A DNA stretch of 64,000 bases, taken from Shewanella polaris. GTDB taxonomy: Bacteria; Pseudomonadota; Gammaproteobacteria; Enterobacterales; Shewanellaceae. Made by a program: the position numbers and the translations under genes. Position 1 is the stretch's first letter. Each line of letters starts with the position of its first letter. The DNA lies in NCBI RefSeq assembly GCF_006385555.1, contig NZ_CP041036.1, positions 2,666,001 through 2,730,000 of the forward strand. Reading direction: 5' to 3'. A model generated the notes under the pieces. That model had not been told where the DNA came from. It saw only the letters and a list, made by a program, of their open reading frames with translations, and did no database searches. This document shows positions 8,691-17,893 of the stretch, piece by piece.

Positions 8691-10463
8691 ATGACTCGTC
8701 AAAATAAACCTGTAGATGTTGTACTAGTAGGACTTGGTTGGACAAGTTCAATTATGGGAATGGAAATGACTGAAGCGGGTCTAGAGGTACTCGCTCTTGA
8801 ACGTGGTAAAGATCAAAATACTGTACCCGATTTTGCTTATCCTCAAATGGCAGATGAATTGACTTATGGAGTACGTTATAAATTGATGTCAGCCCCTGCT
8901 GACAGCACAGTAACCGTTCGCCACTCATCTCAAGATGTTGCCGTACCTTATCGTCAGTTAGGCTCCTTTTTACCTGGTAATGGCGTTGGTGGGGCCGGAA
9001 CTCACTGGAATGGTCATACTTGGCGACCAATGCCAGAAGAATTACGTTTACGCAGTTATGTAGAAGAGAAATTTGGTGCCGATATTATTCCTGAAGATAT
9101 GACAATTCAGGATTTTGGAGTCTCCTATGAGGAATTAGAGCCTCATTTTGATTTCTTTGAAAAGATTTTGGGTGTGTCAGGTACAGCGGGTAACATCAAA
9201 GGTGAAATACAACCCGGAGGCAACATATTTGAAGGCCCTAGACAAGCACCTTTTCCGCTTCCCCCATTACAACGAACCCTCAATGATACTGTTTTTGAAA
9301 ATGCAGCTAAAATAAAAGGTTTTCACCCATTCCCTCTGCCTGCTGCGAACGCATCGGAAGCCTATAAAAACCCTTATGGAATGCAATTAGGCCCTTGTAA
9401 CTATTGTGGATTCTGTGAACGTTATGGGTGTATTAACAACTCAAAAGCCTCTCCTCAAACTTGTGTGTTAGGTGCATTAAAGCAACGTAAAAATTTCTCA
9501 TACCGAACTGGGTGTGAGGTGATCAAAATCAATAAAGACAGTTCTGGTAAAAAAGCAACTGGCGTTACTTATATTGATCCCAATGGTGACGAAGTCTTTC
9601 AACCCGCCAATTTAGTCATTGTTGGTAGTTACGCTTATCACAATGTCCGTTTATTATTATTATCTGAGATAGGTAAACCTTACGACCCTGTCAGTAATAC
9701 AGGAGTCGTTGGACGTAATTACGCTTATCAAATGGTAGGTGGAGCAACGTTATTTTTTAAAGACAAAAACTTTAATCCATTTATTGGTGCGGGTGGCAAT
9801 GCTACCGTAATAGATGATTTTGGTACCAATCAAATTGATTTTAAAAAAGAAGGTTTCATTGGTGGTTCGTATATTTTTGCCGCAATGACAAACGGCCAGC
9901 CGATTAGAAATATGCCTTTGCCCTCAGGAACTCCGAGCTGGGGAGCTGATTGGAAAAAGGCCGTTAAAGCTAATTATGGTCATACTATGACGATAGGAAC
10001 ACACGGTTCCAATATGTCATATAGAGATTGTTATTTAAGTTTGGATCCAACCTATAAAGATAAACATGGCTTGCCAATGTTATCGATGACTTTTAATTGG
10101 AAAGAAAATGATATCCGCATGACTCAATTTATGAAAAAACAAATTGAAGGTATCGTCGAGGTTATGAAGCCTGATCATGTAGATTATAGTTTTAAAGACT
10201 TTGGGTCTGAATACGATGTCCGTCCTTATCAAACCACTCATAATGTTGGCGGCGCTGTTATGGGTACGGATCCAGCAACGAGCGTATTAAATCGCTACCT
10301 ACAAAGTTGGGATGTACATAATGTATTTGTCATGGGATCCAGTGCGTTCCCGCAAAACATTCAATATAACCCAACAGGGTTAGTCGGTGCGTTAACCTAT
10401 TGGTCTGCAAAGGCAATTCGAGAAAAATATTTACCTAACCCTGGCCCATTGGTACAAGTATAG
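8691..10463 (+). CDS. GMC family FAD-dependent dehydrogenase with cysteine cluster
   Basis: Flavoprotein subunit of 590 aa that oxidises a sugar, sugar acid or polyol; the exact substrate cannot be read. The N-terminal nucleotide-binding fold is VVLVGLGWTSSIMGMEM with ALERG at the end of the second strand. GNGVGGAGTHWNGHTWR is the FAD loop typical of GMC proteins. Near residues 235-260 lies the cluster CNYCGFCERYGC with a later Cys, like the 3Fe-4S-binding region described in FAD glucose and fructose dehydrogenases. The C-terminal active-site His and Asn regions are present (TTHNVGGAVMGTD, NIQYNPTGL). It is the middle gene of a tight three-gene operon. Confidence 0.9.
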   Translation: MTRQNKPVDVVLVGLGWTSSIMGMEMTEAGLEVLALERGKDQNTVPDFAYPQMADELTYGVRYKLMSAPADSTVTVRHSSQDVAVPYRQLGSFLPGNGVGGAGTHWNGHTWRPMPEELRLRSYVEEKFGADIIPEDMTIQDFGVSYEELEPHFDFFEKILGVSGTAGNIKGEIQPGGNIFEGPRQAPFPLPPLQRTLNDTVFENAAKIKGFHPFPLPAANASEAYKNPYGMQLGPCNYCGFCERYGCINNSKASPQTCVLGALKQRKNFSYRTGCEVIKINKDSSGKKATGVTYIDPNGDEVFQPANLVIVGSYAYHNVRLLLLSEIGKPYDPVSNTGVVGRNYAYQMVGGATLFFKDKNFNPFIGAGGNATVIDDFGTNQIDFKKEGFIGGSYIFAAMTNGQPIRNMPLPSGTPSWGADWKKAVKANYGHTMTIGTHGSNMSYRDCYLSLDPTYKDKHGLPMLSMTFNWKENDIRMTQFMKKQIEGIVEVMKPDHVDYSFKDFGSEYDVRPYQTTHNVGGAVMGTDPATSVLNRYLQSWDVHNVFVMGSSAFPQNIQYNPTGLVGALTYWSAKAIREKYLPNPGPLVQV

Positions 10464-10474
10464 GAGCAGTGAAC

Positions 10475-11785
10475 ATGAAGTTATCATTATTCTCATTACT
10501 AAGCTTGGCAATAGCAATGGGGAGTTATAGTAGTACGTCTATGGCTCAAGATTTACAGCAGGATCTCATTAAAAAAGGGGAATATTTATCTAATGCTGGC
10601 GACTGTGTTGCTTGCCATACCAGTGAAAATGGTGAAAAATTTGCTGGCGGAAGAGCCGTTGACAGCCCTTTTGGTCCCATTTACTCCACCAATATAACCC
10701 CAAGTAAAACGGCCGGGATCGGTAATTACACATACGAAGAATTTGAACAATCTTTGCGGCACGGTATTCGTGCAGACGGTGCTTTTTTATACCCTGCAAT
10801 GCCTTATCCTAGTTATCAAAAAATAACTGATGAAGATACTAAAGCCATGTATGCGTATTTCATGCATGGGGTTAAAGCTGTCGATGTTGAAGCGACAGAA
10901 ACATCTCTAAGCTTTCCTTTTAATCAACGTTGGGGGATCCGTTTTTGGGATTGGGTAGCGACAGATGATGGCGCATTTGTGGCTGATCCTAAACAATCGG
11001 AAGAACACAACCGTGGGGCTTACTTAGTTCAAGGGTTAGGTCATTGTGGTAGTTGTCACACACCAAGGGGCATTATCTATCAGGAAAAATCTTACGACCA
11101 TGCTAATAAAAGCTTCTTATCTGGTGCAGATATTGGTATTTGGCATGCTCCAAGCTTGCGTGCAGGAAACAACACCAATTTAGAACATTGGTCTGTACAA
11201 GATCTAATGGATTACTTTAGCACTGGACGAAATTATTATTCAGCAGTAGCAGGTGAAATGACCGATGTTATTCAATATAGTTTAAGTCACTTAACTAAAG
11301 ATGATTTGCACGCCATGGCAATTTATTTAAAAAGTCAATCAGGCCAGAAGAGTGCAAAAAGCGAAGACACTTCTGCCCCAGGAAACACCACAAAGTTACT
11401 TAATTCCGCTAAGGTTGATATTAACTCCGGTGCACGATTGTATTTAGATAATTGTAATGCATGCCACTTTACTGATGGTGCGGGTGCCCCACATGTTTTC
11501 CCACAACTTGATGACAATTCTTTGGTGAATGCAGAAAATCCAGATGGGTTAATTCATATCATCTTAGCGGGCGCACGATTACCCTCAACAACGAATGCCC
11601 CTGAAGCAATCGAAATGCCCGGCTTTGGTTGGCGGTTAAACGATAAGGAAGTTGCGACATTGGCGACATTTGTTCGTCAATCATGGAGAAATAATGCAAC
11701 AAAAGTTGACGCTGATGAGGTTAAAGAAATAAGGCAAACAATCTCCAGTGAAGTATTAAATAAAAGTGCACCTCAAGTTTATTGA
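10475..11785 (+). CDS. triheme cytochrome c subunit of the dehydrogenase complex
   Basis: Electron-accepting subunit of about 436 aa. It has a signal peptide (about 26 residues, ending SMAQ) and three CxxCH haem-binding sites: CVACH near residue 44, CGSCH near 192 and CNACH near 328. This is the three-domain layout of gluconate, fructose and alcohol dehydrogenase cytochromes, which pass electrons to ubiquinone or a c-type pool. The start at ATG 10475 is favoured over the GTG at 10469, because AGGAG lies eight bases upstream of the ATG and only two from the GTG. It follows the flavoprotein stop by 11 bases and completes the operon. Confidence 0.92.
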   Translation: MKLSLFSLLSLAIAMGSYSSTSMAQDLQQDLIKKGEYLSNAGDCVACHTSENGEKFAGGRAVDSPFGPIYSTNITPSKTAGIGNYTYEEFEQSLRHGIRADGAFLYPAMPYPSYQKITDEDTKAMYAYFMHGVKAVDVEATETSLSFPFNQRWGIRFWDWVATDDGAFVADPKQSEEHNRGAYLVQGLGHCGSCHTPRGIIYQEKSYDHANKSFLSGADIGIWHAPSLRAGNNTNLEHWSVQDLMDYFSTGRNYYSAVAGEMTDVIQYSLSHLTKDDLHAMAIYLKSQSGQKSAKSEDTSAPGNTTKLLNSAKVDINSGARLYLDNCNACHFTDGAGAPHVFPQLDDNSLVNAENPDGLIHIILAGARLPSTTNAPEAIEMPGFGWRLNDKEVATLATFVRQSWRNNATKVDADEVKEIRQTISSEVLNKSAPQVY

Positions 11786-11902
11786 TAATTCATATTAACA
11801 AAAGTTATGGGTAGTATGGTTTTTAAACGTTAATTTTAAACCTGCTACTCCATTTCTATCTGATAAATATAAACCTTTCTTTTGTTGTAGATTTACCTTA
11901 AC

Positions 11903-11939
11903 AATAAGTGGGTCAAATTCTGAAGGATCCCCACTTATT
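11903..11939. terminator. inverted repeat after the dehydrogenase operon
   Basis: Perfect 10-bp arms AATAAGTGGG (11903-11912) and CCCACTTATT (11930-11939) around a 17-base loop. No T run follows, so it may be a weak terminator or a relic of a mobile-element end. It lies between the operon and the truncated cpdB-like gene, close to the presumed rearrangement junction. Confidence 0.45.
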
Positions 11940-11975
11940 TAATAGGATGTTTGTGATTCACTTATTAAATGTTGA

Positions 11976-12647
11976 AGCATCTTAATCGCTGTTGATTTAA
12001 AAAATTGGTTAGAATGTTCTGCTAATCAATTTAATCAAATTGACCCAAGCGTCAGTGCACCACAAAACCTGATTAACCGCACTGGTCATCCAACCTATAA
12101 CTTTGACGTTATTGACGGCTTAACTTACAAAATTGATGACACTCAACCGACTAAGTTTGATCGCAATTGTGAAGTGGTTGACGCTGATGCCAATCGCATT
12201 GTCGACTTAGCATATACCTCGGCTGATGGAACGGTTATTACGGGTGAAGAGTTAGCGACGATGTCTTTTGTAGTCGCATCAAATAACTACCGTGCCTTTG
12301 GTGGCTCATTTGCGGTTACGGGCTCTGACCACGTAGTGCTTGAACTTCCAGACACTAACCGAGATGCACTATCTGCTTATATCACTGCAGAATCACAACC
12401 TAATGCAACCGGTGGATATGACGCAATGGTTGATCCAACAGCTGATTACAACTGGGATTTTAAAACTATAGACAATGCCACTGTTGCATTAGATATTCGT
12501 TTTGAAACTCAAGATAGTGCTGTTGCTGATCAGTTTGTTGCTGATAATCAACAACGTAAAATGGTTAAGTTGCCTACAACGGCAGATGTTATAGCTGGCT
12601 TTGCAATTTATAGCATCGATCTAACTACACCTGTTGCTGCGAAGTAA
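11976..12647 (+). pseudogene. cpdB: cpdB-like 2',3'-cyclic-nucleotide phosphodiesterase, C-terminal remnant
   Basis: The frame ending at TAA 12645-12647 is open back to an in-frame stop at 11973-11975. It encodes about 223 residues. The sequence LKNWLECSANQFNQID, then RTGHPTYNFDVIDGLTYKID and FDRNCEV, continuing to AGFAIYSIDLTTP, matches the 5'-nucleotidase C-terminal domain and tail of CpdB. The full protein is about 650 aa and periplasmic; the signal peptide and the whole metallophosphatase domain are missing. No start with a ribosome site opens the remnant, so it is probably not functional. The dehydrogenase operon sits where its 5' part should be. Confidence 0.85.
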
Positions 12648-12666
12648 TTACTCGCGGACTAAATTC

Positions 12667-12693
12667 AAAAAGGCGCTTTATGCGCCTTTTTTT
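12667..12693. terminator. bidirectional terminator
   Basis: AAAAAGGCGC / GCGCCTTTTTTT with a five-base loop. It serves the cpdB remnant on the plus strand and the convergent kinase-like gene on the minus strand. Confidence 0.9.
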
Positions 12694-12706
12694 ATATCTT
12701 TAGCGA

Positions 12707-13192
12707 CTAATCTAACTCAAACAAATGACCCATCTTTTGAATATGTTCTAGGGGCACCTGATGTTGGTTTCGTAATGCACACAATTGTTGATGTTCAGCA
12801 TTTTTAGGCTGACCCACTAACACCACTCTAACTTGATAACCTAACGCTCGAGCCGCAGCTTCATAAGCCATAAACTCCCACTTAGCAACATTAGTATTAT
12901 CGCAAATCACTACAGGTTCACTACGGGCTAATGCCACAATAAAAGCCGTTAAATTAGCTTGGTGATATCGAGGAAGTTTTTGCGGATTGAACCGATACTC
13001 ACCTTGATGAAAAAAATAAAAATCAGTTGAAAAGTAACCGTGCTGACGAATATGAATCGACAAGTCTGCGCCTAATGAATCAATATAATGCTCCACCCAA
13101 TGTGACTTACCACTGCCTGGCAGGCCACGCATAATGATCGCCACTTTCGGATTATTAGTATCACATGTTGAATGACTAGTCTGGTTTGTCAC
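12707..13192 (-). CDS. AAA_33-type P-loop ATPase / kinase-like protein
   Basis: Small P-loop protein of 161 aa. The Walker A motif is RGLPGSGKSHW near residues 22-32, and a later segment VVICDNTNVAKWE resembles the polynucleotide-kinase and zeta-toxin-like group in which D and N in such a position bind substrate. The size and single domain suggest a small-molecule or nucleic-acid kinase, but no substrate can be named. Its start overlaps the 3' end of cobB by 17 bases, so the two are translationally coupled and probably co-transcribed. The terminator at 12667-12693 follows. Confidence 0.75.
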   Translation of the reverse strand: MTNQTSHSTCDTNNPKVAIIMRGLPGSGKSHWVEHYIDSLGADLSIHIRQHGYFSTDFYFFHQGEYRFNPQKLPRYHQANLTAFIVALARSEPVVICDNTNVAKWEFMAYEAAARALGYQVRVVLVGQPKNAEHQQLCALRNQHQVPLEHIQKMGHLFELD

Positions 13193-13907
13193 TGCCTATC
13201 ACCTTGCCTGCCAAAATTTGTTCTACTAATTGTGGGACAATCTCCCCTGCTTTACCGGTTAAATGGTATTGGAACTGACTGTGCCTATCGGCTTCGACTA
13301 AATTAACCTCTACAGTTTGCGCGCCATGGTGATTAGCTGCATCGACAAAACCGGCAGCTGGATATACGGTCCCAGATGTGCCAATGGCAATAAACAAATC
13401 ACAGTGGTCTAATGCATCATGAATTCTATCCATACCAAATGGCATCTCACCAAACCAAACAATATGAGGTCGTAAACGTTTTGCCGGAATACAACACGTA
13501 CAGCAATTATCGACACCAAAAGGTTCTCGTAACACAAAAGTTTGTAATGATTGTGGGCAACGCCCTTTGGCAAGTTCACCATGCATATGTAAGAGACGCA
13601 GCGAGCCTGCTCGTTCGTGTAAATCGTCGACATTTTGAGTAATGACTAACAATTCACCATCAAATTCAGCTTCGAGTTTAGCTAAAGCAACATGCGCAGC
13701 ATTAGGGGCAACGTCACCACCATTTAATTGCTCCAAACGTGTATTATAGAATCGTTCAACAAAATCGATATCTCGAGCATATCCCTCGGGTGTTGCAACA
13801 TCTTCAATATGATGTTCTTCCCATAATCCATGTTGATCTCGAAATGTTTTAATCCCTGACTCAGCAGAAATCCCCGCGCCGGTCAGTACCACTATTCGCC
13901 GGTACAT
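13176..13907 (-). CDS. cobB: NAD-dependent protein deacylase (sirtuin)
   Basis: Class III sirtuin, 243 aa, that removes acetyl or succinyl groups from lysines using NAD. Visible motifs are VLTGAGISAESGIKTFR, VITQNVDDLHERAGS and LHMHGEL with the catalytic His. A zinc-site region has one Cys after GKGR-type sequence and a CCTCC group. FYNTRL contains the Tyr-x-x-Arg pair that in CobB and SIRT5 reads acidic acyl groups, so desuccinylase activity is expected. The start at 13907 was chosen over an in-frame ATG 27 bases upstream because AAAGGA stands six bases before it. Confidence 0.93.
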   Translation of the reverse strand: MYRRIVVLTGAGISAESGIKTFRDQHGLWEEHHIEDVATPEGYARDIDFVERFYNTRLEQLNGGDVAPNAAHVALAKLEAEFDGELLVITQNVDDLHERAGSLRLLHMHGELAKGRCPQSLQTFVLREPFGVDNCCTCCIPAKRLRPHIVWFGEMPFGMDRIHDALDHCDLFIAIGTSGTVYPAAGFVDAANHHGAQTVEVNLVEADRHSQFQYHLTGKAGEIVPQLVEQILAGKVIGSDKPD

Positions 13908-14259
13908 GTTATGTCCTTTATTGTTATTAAACACCGCTTTTATTCTGTAAATATATCTCTTTATCGTACAAGATCATCGAGCACATTTGTCAATTAATTC
14001 CCCAAATGGACATATGGTCTAGCCAATTGATCATATATTATTACCTAAGTGGTGCAATAATCCCTTAGTATAAGTAAGTTTATTGAATACCTTTTAGTGA
14101 TATATCGCAAATAATATCAACATAAGTGCGTGTTTTACTAAATATTCTGTATATAAGTTGATTAAGCGCCTTAAGAGGTTTATGTTTTTAAATTCAAGAC
14201 ATATAATGCTTACATTATCCACCGATGAACCGATGGGTTCTGCAATCAAGAGATTAGCA
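13908..14259. promoter_or_regulatory. divergent cobB / fur promoter region
   Basis: About 350 AT-rich bases between divergent genes. It must hold both promoters. I could not point to a clear Fur box or other operator by eye. Confidence 0.5.
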
Positions 14260-14691
14260 ATGACAGATGGAAATCAAGCGCTCAAAAAAGCCGGATTAAA
14301 AATAACCCTGCCGCGAGTTAAAATTCTAGAACTGATGCAAGAACCAGAAAATCAGCACATCAGTGCGGAAGACTTATATAAAAAATTACTCGAAATAGGT
14401 GAAGAAATTGGCCTTGCTACCGTATATAGAGTACTGAACCAATTCGATGATGCAGGCATTTTAAATCGCCATCATTTTGAAAGTGGTAAAGCGGTGTTTG
14501 AAATGTCAACACAGCAACACCATGACCATTTGGTGTGTTTAACCTGTGACAAAGTGATTGAATTTACTGATGATGTGATTGAACGTCGCCAAGATGAAAT
14601 TGCGATGCGTCATAATATTAAACTCACTCACCATAGTTTGTATCTTTATGGTCACTGCACTAACGATACTTGCGACCATGCAGATGAATAA
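14260..14691 (+). CDS. fur: ferric uptake regulator Fur
   Basis: Iron-responsive repressor of 143 aa. The N-terminal winged helix is recognisable (KKAGLKITLPRVKILELM and IGLATVYRVLNQFDDAG). The dimerisation domain carries the metal ligands HHDHLVCLTC and a C-terminal Cys-rich tail (HCTNDTC). The start at 14260 (MTDGNQALKKAG) is the standard Fur N-terminus; an in-frame extension to TTG 14158 exists but has no support. AAGAGA precedes the ATG with seven-base spacing. Fur with Fe2+ would control iron genes, possibly including the siderophore-interacting protein at 43837, though no site was confirmed there. Confidence 0.96.
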   Translation: MTDGNQALKKAGLKITLPRVKILELMQEPENQHISAEDLYKKLLEIGEEIGLATVYRVLNQFDDAGILNRHHFESGKAVFEMSTQQHHDHLVCLTCDKVIEFTDDVIERRQDEIAMRHNIKLTHHSLYLYGHCTNDTCDHADE

Positions 14692-14715
14692 ATCTCTCCC
14701 GAGATGTTAATCAAC

Positions 14716-14743
14716 AAAAAACCAGCGTATATGCTGGTTTTTT
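14716..14743 (+). terminator. rho-independent terminator of fur
   Basis: AAAAAACCAGC / GCTGGTTTTTT with a six-base loop. It can also act on the convergent transporter gene. Confidence 0.92.
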
Positions 14744-14779
14744 ATTGGTTCAAATACCTGTTTACACGAATTCGATACC

Positions 14780-15706
14780 TTATACCAACCAAGTAATCCA
14801 TAAGCTAAAGCTCAATACAGATAGTAATGTTGATAATACCACTGTGCTACCTAAAGTTGATTCATGCTGTTTAATCTCAGTTGCAATGAAATAAGCGTTG
14901 ATACCTAACGGTGAAGCACTCAATAACACCAACATAGCCGTATTTTGTGCCGAAAGTTGAAATACCACTGCAGCCATTACGTAAACAAAGGCGGGTAACA
15001 ATAAAATTTTTATACAACTGGCCATTAATGCTAAGCGCCAACTTTCACCTACTCGATAGAAACTGAGGTTGGCACCGAGTACAAATAATGCACATGCCAG
15101 AGCAGGCTTAGCTAATAGCGCTAACCCATCATCAAGTTGTTTGCCTAAATCAATGCTTAACCCATTAGCGATGATGCCAAGCCCAATACTTAACACCACT
15201 GGATTTAATACCATAGAGCGCGTAAAGCGACGCCAAGAAAACCCTTGTTGTTCCGCCCGAGCCGCTAAAACAAACGTTAACGCGAACAAACATGCGCTAT
15301 GAAAAGTAATGATCATCAATACAGGCCCAATCATCGCCTCACCTAACGAAGCGGTAATAATGGGCAACCCAACTAAAACCGTATTGGAATAACTGCACCC
15401 TAAGGCGAAAACCGCACTAGCATCACGTGTTTGCTGATCACTAGGGCTGAAGTAGTGATTAAGTTGATAACCCAACGTAAATATCACCAACACAGGGAGG
15501 TAAAAAGCCACTAATGAATATAAATCGATACTTTGCGCTAGTGGTGCCGCCAGCATATTAGTAAATAAAAAAGCAGGGATGCAGACAAAAAAAGTGAATT
15601 TGCTAATTCCGGCAATGTGCTCTTTAGTAAAAAAGCCTTTCCAAGTTAATAAATAGCCTAAAGCCACCATAAAAATGATTGGAAAAATGATACTCATGAT
15701 GGCCAT
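14780..15706 (-). CDS. AEC family transporter
   Basis: Integral membrane protein of 308 aa of the auxin-efflux-carrier / malate-permease superfamily, with about ten hydrophobic segments throughout. Family marks are the early IFMVALGYLLTWKGFF and the region GCSYSNTVLVGLPII, where the unwound helix lies in these carriers, and a late SASPLGINAYFIATE. Such proteins move organic anions or similar solutes; the substrate is not evident. It is preceded on the same strand by the suc operon, from which a strong hairpin (15738-15759) separates it. The start is uncertain between residue 1 and Met4. Confidence 0.85.
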   Translation of the reverse strand: MAIMSIIFPIIFMVALGYLLTWKGFFTKEHIAGISKFTFFVCIPAFLFTNMLAAPLAQSIDLYSLVAFYLPVLVIFTLGYQLNHYFSPSDQQTRDASAVFALGCSYSNTVLVGLPIITASLGEAMIGPVLMIITFHSACLFALTFVLAARAEQQGFSWRRFTRSMVLNPVVLSIGLGIIANGLSIDLGKQLDDGLALLAKPALACALFVLGANLSFYRVGESWRLALMASCIKILLLPAFVYVMAAVVFQLSAQNTAMLVLLSASPLGINAYFIATEIKQHESTLGSTVVLSTLLSVLSFSLWITWLV

Positions 15707-15735
15707 AAATAATCAAACTCATGTAAAAAGGTAAT

Positions 15736-15759
15736 AAAAAAGGCGCCTAAGCGCCTTTT
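15736..15759 (-). terminator. terminator of the sdh-suc operon
   Basis: On the minus strand AAAAGGCGC, loop TTAG, GCGCCTTTT and further T residues. It lies 19 bases after the sucD stop. Confidence 0.9.
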
Positions 15760-15777
15760 ATCTAGCAAGGTAATTAA

Positions 15778-16650
15778 TTACCAGCCAGTTTTAGTACGTA
15801 ATGCTTTACCAATGTCAGCTAAAGAGCGAACAGTAGTTACACCAGCAGCTTCTAAAGCAGCAAACTTATCAGCAGCAGTACCTTTACCACCAGCGATAAT
15901 AGCGCCAGCATGGCCCATACGCTTACCTTCTGGTGCAGTAACACCAGCAATGTAAGAAACCACAGGCTTAGTCACGTGTGCTTTGATATATTCAGCCGCT
16001 TCTTCTTCAGCATTACCACCAATTTCACCGATCATTACAATCGCTTCTGTTTGTGGATCGTTTTGGAACATTTCCAATACGTCGATGAAGTTAGTACCAG
16101 GAATTGGGTCGCCACCGATACCTACACAAGTAGATTGGCCGAAACCTTCATCAGTAGTTTGCTTAACCGCTTCGTACGTTAATGTACCAGAACGAGAAAC
16201 AATACCGACTTTACCAGGCTTGTGAATGTGACCAGGCATAATACCAATCTTACATTCACCAGGAGTGATAACACCTGGACAGTTAGGACCGATCATGCGA
16301 ACGCCAGTTTCTTCAAGCTTCACTTTCACTTGAAGCATATCAAGTGTAGGAATACCTTCAGTGATACAAACGATTAGCTCAAGGCCTGCATCGATTGCTT
16401 CAAGGATAGCGTCTTTACAAAAAGGTGCAGGTACATAGATTACAGTTGCAGTTGCACCTGTTTCAGCTACGGCATCTTTAACAGTGTTGAATACTGGAAG
16501 ACCTAGGTGAGTTTGACCACCTTTTCCAGGAGAAACACCACCAACCATTTGCGTGCCATAAGCAATCGCCTGTTCAGAGTGAAAAGTACCCTGACCACCA
16601 GTGAAACCTTGACAGATCACCTTGGTATCTTTATTAATTAAAACAGACAT
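15778..16650 (-). CDS. sucD: succinyl-CoA ligase alpha subunit
   Basis: ADP/GDP-forming succinyl-CoA synthetase alpha subunit, 290 aa, which makes succinate and a nucleoside triphosphate in the TCA cycle. The CoA-binding start is [19 protein letters not shown]. The active-site His that is phosphorylated lies in [17 protein letters not shown] near residue 246. [10 protein letters not shown] and [10 protein letters not shown] are also typical. The ATG directly follows the sucC stop codon with no gap. It is the last gene before the operon terminator. Confidence 0.98.
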   Translation of the reverse strand: MSVLINKDTKVICQGFTGGQGTFHSEQAIAYGTQMVGGVSPGKGGQTHLGLPVFNTVKDAVAETGATATVIYVPAPFCKDAILEAIDAGLELIVCITEGIPTLDMLQVKVKLEETGVRMIGPNCPGVITPGECKIGIMPGHIHKPGKVGIVSRSGTLTYEAVKQTTDEGFGQSTCVGIGGDPIPGTNFIDVLEMFQNDPQTEAIVMIGEIGGNAEEEAAEYIKAHVTKPVVSYIAGVTAPEGKRMGHAGAIIAGGKGTAADKFAALEAAGVTTVRSLADIGKALRTKTGW

Positions 16651-17817
16651 TTATTTGCCCTCCGCAGCTTTAACAACTTGTTCAGCCGCGTCAGTTAGAC
16701 TTGAAGCCGCGATGATATCAAGACCAGACTTAGCCAATACTTCACGACCTAATTCGGCGTTAGTACCTTCAAGACGAACAACCACTGGAACTTTAACGCC
16801 AACTTCTTTAACCGCACCGATAATACCTTCAGCGATCATATCGCAACGTACGATACCACCGAAGATGTTAACTAATACTGCTTTAACATTGCTGTCAGAA
16901 AGAATGATTTTAAAGGCTTCAGCAACACGTTCTTTAGTTGCCCCACCGCCAACGTCCAAGAAGTTTGCTGGCTTGCCACCATGTAAGTTTACGATGTCCA
17001 TTGTACCCATTGCTAGGCCGGCACCGTTAACCATACAACCTACGTTACCGTCTAAAGCAACATAGTTTAATTCAAATTTAGCAGCATGCGCTTCACGAGC
17101 ATCATCTTGTGATGGGTCATGCATCGCTTTGATTTTTGGTTGACGGAATAACGCGTTACCATCAATACTAATCTTGCCATCTAAACAATGAAGGTTACCT
17201 TCAGTTGTGATAACAAGTGGGTTGATTTCTAATAATGCGAAATCATAATTAGTGAACATGTTCGCTAAACCCATAAAGATCTTGGTAAACTGCTTCATTT
17301 GAGTTGGGTTTAAACCTAACTTGAAACCAAGGTCACGAGCTTGAAAAGCCTGAGGACCTGTTAACGGATCAATGATAGCGGTATGAATAAGTTCTGGCGT
17401 TTCTTCAGCCACTTTTTCAATTTCTACCCCACCTTCAGTCGACGCCATAAACACAATGCGACGACTACTACGATCAACAACTGCACCTAAGTACAATTCA
17501 TTGGCGATGTCAGTGCAGCTTTCAACAAGAATTTTAGCAACTGGCTGACCTTTAGCATCAGTTTGGTATGTTACTAAATTTTTGCCTAGCCAATGTTCAG
17601 CGAATGCTCTAATTTCGTCTTTACTACCGGTAACTTTTACGCCACCTGCTTTACCACGGCCGCCAGCGTGTACTTGACACTTAACAACCCATAAATTTCC
17701 GCCAATGTGACCAGCTGCTTCAACTGCTTCTTGAGCAGTATCACATGCAAAGCCTTCAGAGACTGGTAAACCATATTCGGCAAATAAAGATTTTGCCTGA
17801 TACTCATGCAAATTCAT
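16651..17817 (-). CDS. sucC: succinyl-CoA ligase beta subunit
   Basis: Beta subunit of succinyl-CoA synthetase, 388 aa, which binds the nucleotide through its ATP-grasp domain. Motifs seen are [35 protein letters not shown] and [17 protein letters not shown] near residues 320-335. The length equals that of the E. coli protein. It abuts sucD and follows sucB by 76 bases. That gap holds a short GC-rich element (GGCTCATATTGAGCC near 17852) that can form a small hairpin, possibly adjusting expression. Confidence 0.98.
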   Translation of the reverse strand: MNLHEYQAKSLFAEYGLPVSEGFACDTAQEAVEAAGHIGGNLWVVKCQVHAGGRGKAGGVKVTGSKDEIRAFAEHWLGKNLVTYQTDAKGQPVAKILVESCTDIANELYLGAVVDRSSRRIVFMASTEGGVEIEKVAEETPELIHTAIIDPLTGPQAFQARDLGFKLGLNPTQMKQFTKIFMGLANMFTNYDFALLEINPLVITTEGNLHCLDGKISIDGNALFRQPKIKAMHDPSQDDAREAHAAKFELNYVALDGNVGCMVNGAGLAMGTMDIVNLHGGKPANFLDVGGGATKERVAEAFKIILSDSNVKAVLVNIFGGIVRCDMIAEGIIGAVKEVGVKVPVVVRLEGTNAELGREVLAKSGLDIIAASSLTDAAEQVVKAAEGK

Positions 17818-17893
17818 GATGATCTATCCATATACTTCAAATCAAATCCAACTGGCTCATATTGAGCCAGCGACGAGGGGTTTATCTACTGTC

